A stretch of DNA of 64,000 bases from Schlegelella_A sp965246805 (GTDB taxonomy: Bacteria > Pseudomonadota > Gammaproteobacteria > Burkholderiales > Burkholderiaceae_C), in NCBI GenBank assembly GCA_965246805.1, contig CBDFFO010000006.1:744001-808000 (forward strand), read 5' to 3'. The notes under the pieces were generated by a model, which was not told where the DNA came from, made no database searches, and saw only the letters and a program-made list of their open reading frames with translations. The translations under genes were made by a program, and so were the position numbers. The stretch's first letter is position 1. Each line of letters starts with the position of its first letter. Below, in pieces: positions 1 to 7,895 of this stretch.

Positions 1-1191
1 CGCGCGATGAACGAGCAGGACTCGAAGGCCAATACCAAGGCGCTCGACGCGTTGCTGAACTACGAGACGGTCAAGTACTTCTCGAACGAAGGGTTCGAGC
101 AACAGCGCTACGACGAGAACCTGCGCCGGCTGGAGAGCGCTTCGATCAAGTCGCAGACCTCTCTTTCTCTGCTGAACCTCGGCCAGAGCTTGATCATTGC
201 CAGCGCCGTCACGCTTCTCGTGTGGCGCGCGACGGTCGGCGTGGTCGACCATTCGCTCACGCTCGGCGATCTCGTGCTCGTCAACGCGCTGATGATCCAG
301 CTCTACGTGCCGCTTAACTTTCTCGGCGTGATCTACCGCGAGATCAAGCAGTCGCTGATCGATCTCGAAAAGATGTTCGTGCTGCTCGGCCAGGGCCGTG
401 AGATTGCCGATGCCCCGGACGCGAAGGCCCTCGTCAGCCGTGGCGCCGCGGTGCGCTTCGACCACGTGCGCTTCGGCTACGACGCCGACCGAACCATCCT
501 GCACGGCGTGAGCTTCGAGATCCCGGCCGGCAAAACGGTGGCGGTGGTCGGGCCCTCGGGCTCGGGCAAGAGCACGCTCGCTCGCCTGCTGTTCCGCTTC
601 TACGACGTCGATGCCGGCAGCATCCAGATCGATGGGCAGGACATCCGCTCGGTCACGCAGACCAGCCTGCGCCAGTCGATCGGCATCGTGCCGCAGGACA
701 CGGTGCTCTTCAACGACACGGTCGAATACAACATCGCGTATGGCCGCACCGGCGCCGACCGCGGCGCGGTGGAAGGCGCCGCGCGTGCCGCGCACATCCA
801 TGCCTTCATCGCGTCGACGCCGAAGGGTTACGACACGATGGTGGGCGAGCGCGGGCTGAAGCTCTCGGGCGGCGAGAAGCAGCGCGTCGCGATCGCGCGC
901 ACGTTGCTGAAGAACCCGCCGTTGATGATCTTCGACGAGGCCACGTCGGCGCTCGATTCCGCCAACGAGAGAGCGATCCAGGCCGAGCTGCAGAGCGCGG
1001 CGCGCAACAAGACCGCGCTGGTTATCGCGCATCGGCTCTCGACGGTGGTGGACGCGCACCAGATCCTCGTGATGGAGCAGGGCCGCATCGTCGAGCGCGG
1101 CACCCATCAGCAGCTGCTCGCCGAAGGCGGCCGCTATGCCGACATGTGGCGTTTGCAGCAAGCAAGCGACGAGGTCGAGGCCGAAGCCTGA
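1..1191 (+). CDS. Atm1/HMT1-type ABC exporter (half transporter), 3' part
   Basis: The reading frame is open from the left edge, so the start lies outside the window; about 395 codons of an expected ~600 are present. The visible N-terminal part is the end of the membrane domain, with a KYFSNEGFEQQRY-type stretch typical of the mitochondrial Atm1/bacterial AtmA family. The ATPase domain follows, with Walker A (GPSGSGKS, near 549-572), signature LSGGEKQR, Walker B (LMIFDEATSALD) and the H-loop (IAHRLST). Family members export glutathione- or persulfide-linked metal compounds across the inner membrane; the substrate here is inferred. It ends about 180 bp before gltI, which has its own promoter-like sequence, so the two are probably separate units. 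Confidence 0.9.
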   Translation, partial: RAMNEQDSKANTKALDALLNYETVKYFSNEGFEQQRYDENLRRLESASIKSQTSLSLLNLGQSLIIASAVTLLVWRATVGVVDHSLTLGDLVLVNALMIQLYVPLNFLGVIYREIKQSLIDLEKMFVLLGQGREIADAPDAKALVSRGAAVRFDHVRFGYDADRTILHGVSFEIPAGKTVAVVGPSGSGKSTLARLLFRFYDVDAGSIQIDGQDIRSVTQTSLRQSIGIVPQDTVLFNDTVEYNIAYGRTGADRGAVEGAARAAHIHAFIASTPKGYDTMVGERGLKLSGGEKQRVAIARTLLKNPPLMIFDEATSALDSANERAIQAELQSAARNKTALVIAHRLSTVVDAHQILVMEQGRIVERGTHQQLLAEGGRYADMWRLQQASDEVEAEA

Positions 1192-1279
1192 CGAGCGTGC
1201 GGTGACGCGCCGATTCTCGTCCTCGCACCCTTGGCCGGCTTCTTGCAAGCGCGCTGCACCGATGCGTCACGTCAGCGTC

Positions 1280-1314
1280 CTAGGGCTTACGCCTAGCACC
1301 CGCCTGCCTAGAAT
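1280..1314 (+). promoter_or_regulatory. Candidate gltI promoter with CTAGG/CCTAG inverted repeat
   Basis: A good -10 box, TAGAAT (1309-1314), lies 17 bp after a weak -35 (CTTACG, 1286-1291). The -35 is embedded in an inverted repeat, CTAGG (1280-1284) and CCTAG (1292-1296), which could be an operator. Predicted transcription start is near 1321, about 50 nt before the gltI start codon. The regulator is unknown. Confidence 0.4.
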
Positions 1315-1369
1315 CGCGTTCACACTTCATCGGGCACCGTCGGTGTCCTCCCTCTCTTCAGGAGCTCTT

Positions 1370-2278
1370 ATGAAAAAATCGTTTCTGTGTTCAGCGACCC
1401 TCGTCGGGTCGGCGCTGCTGGCCATGGGCGCCGCGCACGCCGAAGACACCTTGAAAAAGATCAAGGACTCAGGCGCCATCACGATGGGCACACGCGAATC
1501 GTCGGGCGCTCTGTCGTTCACGCTCGGCGATGGCAAATACGCCGGCTTCCACTACGACGTCTGCCAGCACATCATCGCCGACCTCCAGAAGCAGCTCGGC
1601 ATGGCCAAGCTCGAGATCAAGTACCAGCCGGTCACCTCGCAGAACCGCATCCCGCTGGTCACCAATGGCACGGTGGATCTCGAGTGCGGCTCGACGACCA
1701 ACAACGCCACGCGCCAGAAAGACGTCGCGTTCGCGCCGACGCTCTACGTCGAGGAAGTGCGCATCGCCGTGAAAGCGAATTCGGGTATCACCGGCATCGC
1801 CGGCCTGAACGGCAAGACCGTCGCCACCACGACGGGCACGACCTCGGTTCAGTTGCTGCGCAAGAACAAGCGCGCCGCCGGCATGGACTTCAAGGAGCTC
1901 ACCGGCAAGGATCACGCCGACAGCTTCCTGCTGCTCGAGTCGGGTCGTGCCGATGCGTTCGTGATGGACGGGCAGATCCTCTCGACCGCGATCTCCAAGG
2001 CCAAGACGCCTGGCGACTACAAGCTCGTCGGGGAACCGCTTTCGGTCGAGCCGATCGGCATCATGTATCGCAAGGACGACCCCGCGTTCAAGAAGGCCGT
2101 CGACGACAGCGTCCGCGCGATGGCGAAGAGCGGTGAAGCGGCCACGCTCTACGACAAGTGGTTCCTGCAGCCGATTCCGCCGACCGGCAGCAAGGTCGGC
2201 CTGCCGGCGATCGAGTTGACGAAGGCGGCCTGGGCCAACCCGACCGACAAGCCGCTCGAGGAATACACACAGCCCTGA
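1370..2278 (+). CDS. gltI: Glutamate/aspartate ABC transporter substrate-binding protein GltI
   Basis: A 302-residue periplasmic binding protein that captures glutamate/aspartate for the GltJKL importer. A clear Sec signal peptide (MKKSFLCSATLVGSALL..., likely cut after AHA at residue 24) is followed by a type II periplasmic binding fold with the family-typical stretches TMGTRESSGALSF, GFHYDVCQHI and DLECGSTTNN. The chosen ATG at 1370 has an AGGAG ribosome site at 1360-1364; an upstream extension of the frame to 1136 would bury the signal peptide and was not used. It leads the gltI-J-K-L order. A hairpin plus T-run after the gene probably lets the binding protein be made in excess over the membrane subunits. 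Confidence 0.93.
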   Translation: MKKSFLCSATLVGSALLAMGAAHAEDTLKKIKDSGAITMGTRESSGALSFTLGDGKYAGFHYDVCQHIIADLQKQLGMAKLEIKYQPVTSQNRIPLVTNGTVDLECGSTTNNATRQKDVAFAPTLYVEEVRIAVKANSGITGIAGLNGKTVATTTGTTSVQLLRKNKRAAGMDFKELTGKDHADSFLLLESGRADAFVMDGQILSTAISKAKTPGDYKLVGEPLSVEPIGIMYRKDDPAFKKAVDDSVRAMAKSGEAATLYDKWFLQPIPPTGSKVGLPAIELTKAAWANPTDKPLEEYTQP

Positions 2279-2348
2279 GGGCGGCGCGCGGCGTGGGCTT
2301 CGATCCCGCGCGCAGACCTTTGCCATCAGGCGGTTGAGCGAGTGACCG

Positions 2349-2382
2349 GCGCGGCGCGGATTGTTGTCCTCGCCGCGCTTTT
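2349..2382 (+). terminator. Hairpin terminator/attenuator between gltI and gltJ
   Basis: A 12-bp stem with one mismatch (left arm 2349-2360, right arm 2367-2378) around a 6-nt loop TTGTTG, immediately followed by TTTT (2379-2382). It sits in the 146-bp gltI-gltJ gap, so it would act as a partial terminator that lowers permease and ATPase expression relative to the binding protein. Confidence 0.6.
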
Positions 2383-2424
2383 CACGGGCGCATCGCTCTC
2401 GACGAACCACACCAGGAGTCTGCA

Positions 2425-3132
2425 GTGGGCAAGTGGGACTGGCATCTCTATCTGCAAGACACCGGCGGTGGCCAGACGTACTTCGCCTGGCTGATGGCGG
2501 CCTGGGGCCTGACCCTGTCGATCGCCGTGATGGCGCTCGTCGTCGCGCTTGCCGTCGGCTCGATGATGGGTATCTTCCGGACGACGCCGAGCAAGGCGCT
2601 GGTCATCGTCGGCGACACGTGGACCCAGTTCTTTCGCAATATCCCGCTGTTGGTGCAGATCTTCATCTGGTACCACGTGATCCCGGGCATCTTCCCGTCG
2701 CTGAAAAGCGTCTCGCCTTTCGTGCTGGTGGTGTTCGCGCTCGGCTTCTTCACCTCGGCGCGCATCTCGGAACAGGTGAAGGCCGGTATCCTGGCCTTGC
2801 CCCAGGGTCAGCGCTACGCCGGCCTTGCGATGGGGCTCACATTGCCGCAGACGTATCGCTACGTGCTGCTGCCGATGGCCTATCGCATCGTCATACCGCC
2901 GCTCACGAGCGAGTCGATGAACATCTTCAAGAACACCTCGGTGGCGTTCGCGGTGAGCATCGCCGAACTGACGCAGTTCGCGTTGCAGGCCTCTGAGGAG
3001 ACCTCGCGCTTCGAAGAAATCTTCATCCCGGTGACCTTCCTCTACTTCATCTCGGCGTTCGCAATCAATCGCATCGCCGGGGTGATCGAGAAGCGCACGC
3101 GTGTGCCGGGCATGATCGGAGGCGGCCGTTGA
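2425..3132 (+). CDS. gltJ: Glutamate/aspartate ABC transporter permease GltJ
   Basis: A 235-residue inner-membrane permease of the polar amino acid (HisMQ/GltJK) family, one of two subunits forming the translocation pore. Hydrophobic segments span roughly residues 25-50, 70-105 and 195-220. The cytoplasmic coupling loop (EQVKAGILALPQGQRYAG) is the EAA-type contact with the ATPase. The start is GTG at 2425 with an AGGAG site at 2413-2417. The 3' end overlaps the gltK start by 4 bp (3129-3132), indicating translational coupling. Confidence 0.92.
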   Translation: MGKWDWHLYLQDTGGGQTYFAWLMAAWGLTLSIAVMALVVALAVGSMMGIFRTTPSKALVIVGDTWTQFFRNIPLLVQIFIWYHVIPGIFPSLKSVSPFVLVVFALGFFTSARISEQVKAGILALPQGQRYAGLAMGLTLPQTYRYVLLPMAYRIVIPPLTSESMNIFKNTSVAFAVSIAELTQFALQASEETSRFEEIFIPVTFLYFISAFAINRIAGVIEKRTRVPGMIGGGR

Positions 3133-3797
3133 GCACGCTCGATTTTTCGTTCCTCACATGGGGCGTGATCCAGAGCTTCGTCCTGAAGGGATTGATCTTC
3201 TCGGTGCAGCTGACGCTGATCGCGATGATCGGCGGCATTGCGCTCGGCACGGTGCTGGCGTTGATGCGGCTCTCCGAGAAGCCGTGGCTGGTGACGCCGG
3301 CGGCGCTGTACGTGAACCTCTTCCGCTCGATACCGCTCGTGATGGTGATCCTGTGGTTCTTCCTGCTGATTCCGAAGGTGATCGGCCATCCGCTCGGCGG
3401 CCAGCTCTCGGCCATCATCACCTTCACGTTCTTCGAGGCAGCCTACTACTCGGAGATCATGCGTGCCGGTATCCAGAGCGTGCCGCGCGGCCAGGTCGGC
3501 GCGGGCTACGCGGTCGGCATGACGTATGGCCAGTGCATGAAACTCGTGGTGCTGCCGCAAGCGTTCCGCAACATGCTGCCGGTGCTCTTCACGCAGACCA
3601 TCATCCTGTTCCAGGACACCTCGCTCGTTTACGCGGTCGGCGAATACGACCTGCTGAAGGGCTTCGAGGTCGCGGGCAAAAACTTCAACCGGCCGATCGA
3701 GACCTACCTCGTCGCGGGCGTCGTCTATTTCGTCATCTGCTTCTCGCTGTCGCTGCTGGTTCGGCAGCTTCAGAAGAAGATCGCCATCATCCGCTGA
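3129..3797 (+). CDS. gltK: Glutamate/aspartate ABC transporter permease GltK
   Basis: A 222-residue second permease subunit, paralogous to GltJ. It shows the same EAA-type loop (MRAGIQSVPRGQVGAGYAVG) between hydrophobic segments and a basic C-terminus. The start is TTG at 3129, which overlaps the gltJ stop (TTGA) so translation is likely coupled. A 104-bp gap with a GC palindrome separates it from gltL, unlike the tight gltJ-gltK join. Confidence 0.91.
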   Translation: MSTLDFSFLTWGVIQSFVLKGLIFSVQLTLIAMIGGIALGTVLALMRLSEKPWLVTPAALYVNLFRSIPLVMVILWFFLLIPKVIGHPLGGQLSAIITFTFFEAAYYSEIMRAGIQSVPRGQVGAGYAVGMTYGQCMKLVVLPQAFRNMLPVLFTQTIILFQDTSLVYAVGEYDLLKGFEVAGKNFNRPIETYLVAGVVYFVICFSLSLLVRQLQKKIAIIR

Positions 3798-3803
3798 ATG
3801 TCA

Positions 3804-3890
3804 GCCCCCGGACGGCGTACCGTTCCGCCCCCCGCGGGGGCGCTCAGATGGCATGGGGCGGCCCGGCGCTCATCCGAGCCCCGCGTCAAA
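3804..3890. repeat. GC-rich palindromic intergenic repeat between gltK and gltL
   Basis: The gltK-gltL gap contains a perfect 12-nt palindrome CCCCCGCGGGGG (3829-3840), followed by a CGCTCAG stretch and a GGGGCGGCCCGGCG motif. This combination resembles a dispersed non-coding element that I recall from Comamonadaceae and related Burkholderiales genomes; that recall is not verified here. It may alter mRNA folding upstream of gltL. Confidence 0.45.
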
Positions 3891-3901
3891 CAGGAGTGCC
3901 C

Positions 3902-4636
3902 ATGATCGACATCAAAAACGTTTCCAAGTGGTACGGCAGCTTTCAGGTGCTGACCGATTGCAGCACCGCGATCCAGAAGGGCGAGGTCGTGGTCGTGTGC
4001 GGCCCGTCGGGCTCGGGCAAGTCGACGCTCATCAAAACGGTGAACGCGCTCGAGCCGTTTCAGAAAGGCGACATCGTTGTCGACGGCATCTCGATCGCCG
4101 ACCCGAAGACCCAGCTGCCGAAGCTGCGTTCGCGCGTCGGCATGGTGTTCCAGCACTTCGAGCTGTTCCCGCATCTCACGGTCACGCAAAACCTCACGCT
4201 GGCGCAGATCAAGGTACTGGGCCGAAGCACCGACGACGCGAAGACGCGTGGTTTGAAAATGCTCGACCGCGTCGGCCTGCTCGCGCACAAGGACAAGTTC
4301 CCCGGCCAGCTGTCGGGCGGCCAGCAGCAGCGCGTCGCGATCGCGCGTGCTCTCAGCATGGACCCGATCGTGATGCTGTTTGACGAGCCCACTTCCGCGC
4401 TCGACCCCGAAATGGTCGGCGAGGTGCTCGACGTGATGGTGCTGCTCGCCAAAGAAGGCATGACGATGATGGTCGTGACCCACGAGATGGGCTTCGCGCG
4501 CAAGGTCAGCAACCGCGTGATCTTCATGGACGCGGGCAAGATCGTCGAAGACTGCACCCGCGACGAGTTTTTCGGCAACACCGAAGCACGCTCGCCGCGG
4601 ACGCGCGATTTCCTGTCGCGCATCCTCGCGCACTGA
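3902..4636 (+). CDS. gltL: Glutamate/aspartate ABC transporter ATP-binding protein GltL
   Basis: A 244-residue ATPase that powers the GltIJK importer. Walker A is at residues 34-42 (GPSGSGKST), followed by a Q-loop (VFQHFELFPHLT), signature (LSGGQQQR), Walker B (IVMLFDEPTSALD) and switch histidine (VVTHEMGF), as in GlnQ/HisP-type subunits. The ATG at 3902 follows an AGGAG site at 3892-3896; an in-frame extension upstream to 3158 is only the shadow of gltK. The C-terminal tail (RSPRTRDFLSRIL) is the usual end of this family. Confidence 0.94.
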   Translation: MIDIKNVSKWYGSFQVLTDCSTAIQKGEVVVVCGPSGSGKSTLIKTVNALEPFQKGDIVVDGISIADPKTQLPKLRSRVGMVFQHFELFPHLTVTQNLTLAQIKVLGRSTDDAKTRGLKMLDRVGLLAHKDKFPGQLSGGQQQRVAIARALSMDPIVMLFDEPTSALDPEMVGEVLDVMVLLAKEGMTMMVVTHEMGFARKVSNRVIFMDAGKIVEDCTRDEFFGNTEARSPRTRDFLSRILAH

Positions 4637-4715
4637 CGCAGGCGCCTGCGCTGCGCGGCCGACAGTGCGGGCCGTCGCCCGCGGCCGCCCGTCGCGAATG
4701 GGACAATCGCGCCCC

Positions 4716-5768
4716 ATGACCGACGTGCTCACGATCACCACGCCCGACGACTGGCACTTGCACCTGCGCGACGGCGCCGCGATGCGCGCCGTGCTGCCGC
4801 ACTCGGCCGCGCAGTTCGGCCGCGCGATCGTGATGCCGAACCTGAGGCCACCGGTCACGACGGTGCAGGCGGCGCTCGACTACCGTGCGCGCATCGTCGA
4901 CGCGCTGCCGGCCGGCAGCCGCTTCGAGCCGTTGATGACGCTGTACCTCACTGACACGTTGCCGCCCGACGAGATCGTGCGTGCGCACGATGCCGGCATC
5001 GCCGCGGTGAAGCTCTATCCGGCGGGGGCGACGACCCATAGCGCCGCCGGCGTCACCGATCTGCGCCGCGTTCACTCGGCGCTCGACGCGATGCAGCGGG
5101 TTGGCATGCCGTTGCTGGTGCACGGCGAAGTGACCGATCCCGACGTCGATCTCTTCGACCGCGAAGCGGTCTTCATCGACACCGTGCTCGTGCCACTGCG
5201 CTACGATTTTCCCTCGTTGAAGATCGTGCTCGAGCACATCTCCACGCGCGAAGGAGCGCAATACGTCGCCGAAGCGGGTTCGCACACCGCCGCGACCATC
5301 ACCGCGCACCACCTGCTCTACAACCGCAACGCGCTGTTCCTCGGCGGCGTGCGTCCGCACTACTACTGCCTGCCGGTGCTGAAGCGCGAGGTGCACCGCG
5401 CGGCGCTCGTCAAGGCCGCCACCTCCGGCAGCGACCGATTCTTCCTCGGCACCGACAGCGCGCCGCACGCGGCCGCGCTAAAGGAACACGCGGTCGGTTG
5501 CGCGGGTTGCTACACCGCGCTGTCAGCGATCGAGCTTTACGCCGAGGCCTTCGATCAGGCGAACGCACTCGATCGTCTCGAAGCGTTCGCGAGCTGGAAC
5601 GGCCCGGCGTTCCACGGCGTGCCGCGCAACACCGGGCGCATCACGCTGCGCCGCACTGCCTGGACCTTGCCCGAATCGGTTCCTTTCGGCGACGCAAACC
5701 TGAAACCCTTGCGCGCGGGCGAAACCGTCGCGTGGAAAATGTCGACTCTCACGGACCACCCCGCATGA
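4716..5768 (+). CDS. pyrC: Dihydroorotase, type II (PyrC)
   Basis: A 350-residue zinc amidohydrolase that cyclises carbamoyl-aspartate to dihydroorotate in pyrimidine synthesis. The expected binuclear-metal ligands are all present: H14 and H16 (WHLHLRDG), carboxylated K99 (AVKLYPAG), H136 (LLVHGE), H174 (LEHIS) and D247 (GTDSAPH). Length matches the E. coli type II enzyme. The ATG at 4716 fits the N-terminus of the family. Its stop overlaps the next gene's ATG by 4 bp. A second, catalytically dead dihydroorotase-like protein lies beside pyrB at 52.6 kb, so this gene must supply the activity. Confidence 0.95.
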   Translation: MTDVLTITTPDDWHLHLRDGAAMRAVLPHSAAQFGRAIVMPNLRPPVTTVQAALDYRARIVDALPAGSRFEPLMTLYLTDTLPPDEIVRAHDAGIAAVKLYPAGATTHSAAGVTDLRRVHSALDAMQRVGMPLLVHGEVTDPDVDLFDREAVFIDTVLVPLRYDFPSLKIVLEHISTREGAQYVAEAGSHTAATITAHHLLYNRNALFLGGVRPHYYCLPVLKREVHRAALVKAATSGSDRFFLGTDSAPHAAALKEHAVGCAGCYTALSAIELYAEAFDQANALDRLEAFASWNGPAFHGVPRNTGRITLRRTAWTLPESVPFGDANLKPLRAGETVAWKMSTLTDHPA

Positions 5769-6715
5769 CCGAACGCCCCGATTGCATCGCGTTGCTGATC
5801 GATGCCGACAACTCGCCTTCGAGCAAGATCGACGTCATCCTCGCCGAGCTCGCGAAGATCGGCGTCACCAACGTGCGCCGCGCCTACGGCAACTGGAAGA
5901 AGGACGGCCTCAAAGGCTGGGAAGCGGTGCTGCACGAGTACGCGATCCGGCCGATCCAGCAGTTCGATTACAGCAAGGGCAAGAACGCGACCGACATGGG
6001 CATGGTGATCGACGCGATGGATCTGCTCTACACCGACCAGCCCGACGCGTTCGGCATCGTCTCGTCCGACAGCGACTTCACACCGCTCGTGATGCACCTG
6101 AAGGCCAAGGGCGCGCAGGTGTTCGGCTTCGGCGCGAAGAAGACGCCGATGCCGTTCGTGAACGCGTGCACGCGGTTCCTCTATCTCGAGAACCTCGGCC
6201 GGTCGATCGAAGTCGAGGAAGTGGAACGGGCGGCCGCCAACAAAGCGGAAAAGAGAGAGACCGCCACGTCGCCGGCGCGCAAGGCGTCGCGGCGATCGCG
6301 AGGGTCGGGCAAGTCGCGGGCGGCGACGATCGATGTCGACCTCACGAACGGCGACACGCTGAACGACATCGCCGACGTGACCGCCGGTCAGGAATCTTCC
6401 GGCAGCAAGTGCCAGGCGGCGGGATCGGGCAACGAGGGTGCACCGTTGCGTCTCGACAGCGTAGCGCTGCGACGCGACGCGCGCCTCGTCGCGCTGTTGC
6501 GCAACGCCGTCGAATCGGCCGCGGCCGAAGACGGCTGGTCGGCGCTCGGCGCGGTCGGCCAGCAGATCGGCAACCAGGCGTCGTTCGACCCCCGCAACTA
6601 CGGCTACCGCAAGCTCATCGATCTGTTCGAGGCGAGCACGCTGTTCGAGATCGATCGGCGCGGCAGCCAAGTGGTGTTGCGCGACAAGCGCATCGGGAAA
6701 ATCAGCGGCCGATAG
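5765..6715 (+). CDS. NYN (PIN-like nuclease) domain protein with C-terminal LOTUS/OST-HTH domain
   Basis: A 316-residue protein. Residues ~1-155 form a NYN domain with the acidic pattern of metal-dependent RNases: LLIDADN (D13, D15), ATDMGMVIDAMD and SSDSDF. A basic, low-complexity linker rich in R, K and S (~160-210) leads to a C-terminal LOTUS/OST-HTH-like RNA-binding module (LVALLRNAVESAA... YGYRKLIDLFEAS). The combination suggests an RNA-processing nuclease; the target is unknown. The ATG overlaps the pyrC stop (ATGA), so it is translated with pyrC although no functional link is obvious. A bidirectional terminator follows. Confidence 0.85.
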   Translation: MTERPDCIALLIDADNSPSSKIDVILAELAKIGVTNVRRAYGNWKKDGLKGWEAVLHEYAIRPIQQFDYSKGKNATDMGMVIDAMDLLYTDQPDAFGIVSSDSDFTPLVMHLKAKGAQVFGFGAKKTPMPFVNACTRFLYLENLGRSIEVEEVERAAANKAEKRETATSPARKASRRSRGSGKSRAATIDVDLTNGDTLNDIADVTAGQESSGSKCQAAGSGNEGAPLRLDSVALRRDARLVALLRNAVESAAAEDGWSALGAVGQQIGNQASFDPRNYGYRKLIDLFEASTLFEIDRRGSQVVLRDKRIGKISGR

Positions 6716-6758
6716 CCGAATCGCGATGGCGTTTGACGCACAGAGTCTGCCCAGAAAA

Positions 6759-6781
6759 AAGGCGACCCGGGAGTCGCCTTT
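6759..6781. terminator. Bidirectional rho-independent terminator
   Basis: The stem AAGGCGAC (6759-6766) pairs with GTCGCCTT (6773-6780) around a 6-nt loop. It is preceded by an A-run and followed by a short T-run. It lies between convergent genes and can serve both. Confidence 0.75.
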
Positions 6782-6830
6782 CCAACGCAGCGCCTAGGCC
6801 GGCGCAAGCCGACCTAGGCGCCAGCCGTTC

Positions 6831-7226
6831 TTACTTCTTTGCCGGCTCGGCCGAAGGCGTCGCCGCTTCGCCAGCAGGCTGCACGGTGCCGCTCTTCACG
6901 GCTGCCTTCGTGGTGGCCTTGCGCTCGGCCCGGGTCGTGGTCGAGGGCTTCATCTTGTCAGCCTTGTCGTCCATTCGTTCACCGGCGCCGTCGCCGGCGG
7001 ACCGCAGTTCGCCTGCCTTGCGGTCGGCCTTGGTCGTGTCCTTGCGCTCCATGCGAGTCTTGTCAGACATGGTGCTCGGGGTCGACGCAATCGGGCCGAC
7101 GCCCGCCGGTGCGAGCGAACCCGATTTCGTCGGCTTGTTTTCATTCGCGCCCTGGGCCGATGCGGCTTGCGCGAACACGGCGATGGAGGCTGCGGCAATG
7201 GCGCTCAGAACGAGGTTGGTCTTCAT
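6831..7226 (-). CDS. Small secreted charged repeat protein
   Basis: A 131-residue precursor with a Sec signal peptide (MKTNLVLSAIAAASIAVFA..., likely cut after ASA at residue 24). The mature part has no cysteine, is rich in K, R, A, T and E and looks disordered. It holds two imperfect repeats that each end in TTKA..K.G....AG[DE] (TTKADRKAGELRSAGD and TTKAAVKSGTVQPAGE), resembling small DUF4148-like Burkholderiales proteins. The start at 7226 is set by the signal peptide and an AGGAG site just upstream; the longer frame to 7352 was rejected. Function unknown. Confidence 0.75.
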   Translation of the reverse strand: MKTNLVLSAIAAASIAVFAQAASAQGANENKPTKSGSLAPAGVGPIASTPSTMSDKTRMERKDTTKADRKAGELRSAGDGAGERMDDKADKMKPSTTTRAERKATTKAAVKSGTVQPAGEAATPSAEPAKK

Positions 7227-7466
7227 TTGGAATCTCCTGCTTTGTTGAGTTGATACGGGCATTTCACGGGTCGGTGTGTTCTGAAAACAACTCCCTATCG
7301 CGCGGCCTGCACAGAAAACGCGCCGCAGCGAACAACGGTTGACGTGTCGCACCGATGGGCATCCGCTTGGCGACCGGGGAGTTTATCCGGTCTCACCGGT
7401 GCGGCCGTCCCGTGCCTTTCACGGTCGCCCAGCAAGCCAGGCGACCCGGGCAAGCGGCGCGCAGCC

Positions 7467-7472
7467 GATAAT
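7467..7472 (+). promoter_or_regulatory. -10 box of rnpB
   Basis: GATAAT lies 6 bp before the predicted 5' end of RNase P RNA (about 7479). No convincing -35 is visible 16-18 bp upstream. Confidence 0.55.
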
Positions 7473-7477
7473 CGGGC

Positions 7478-7834
7478 GGTGAAGCGAGCCAGACCGCCGC
7501 CGGTGCCGCGAGGCGCGGGAGGAAGGTCCGGACTGCACAGGGCGGCGTAGCAGCTAACGGCTGTCCACCGCGAGGTGAGGATCAGAGCAACAGAGACGAG
7601 TCGGTGCGCGTTCAAGGAATGCGCTTCGGGTGAAACGGGCAATCTCTACGCGCAGCAATACCAAATAGGCCGGCGTACACGGTGGCGACACCGTTCGAAG
7701 TGTGGCTCCGCACGAGCCGGCGGGTAGGTAGCACCGAGCCGCGCAGCGATGCGCGGCCCAGAGGAATGGCGGTCACGGCCGGCTTTCGCAAGAGAGACGG
7801 CCGCACAGAATCCGGCCTATCGGCTCGCTTCACA
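7478..7834 (+). ncRNA. rnpB: RNase P RNA, bacterial type A (rnpB)
   Basis: This is the catalytic RNA that trims tRNA 5' leaders. The terminal P1 helix is visible as GTGAAGCGAGCC (7479-7490) pairing with GGCTCGCTTCAC (7822-7833). Conserved core blocks are in order: GAGGAAGGTCCGGACT near 7520, AGCAACAGAGA near 7585, ACCAAATAGGCC near 7660, CGGGTAGG near 7724, GAGGAATGGCGGTCACG near 7762 and ACAGAATCCGGCCTATCGG near 7804. The ~356-nt length is normal for a type A molecule. ORFs predicted across the region are spurious. Confidence 0.96.
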
Positions 7835-7895
7835 CTGATCACGTCCGGTTTGTTGGTGGCACGCCATCGATGACCCTTCACCGAGCGCATCTGAT

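Noticed and set aside
7295..7873. Short ORFs across the RNase P RNA region
   Set aside because: The sequence matches the rnpB core and its P1 helix; the ORFs have no family features.
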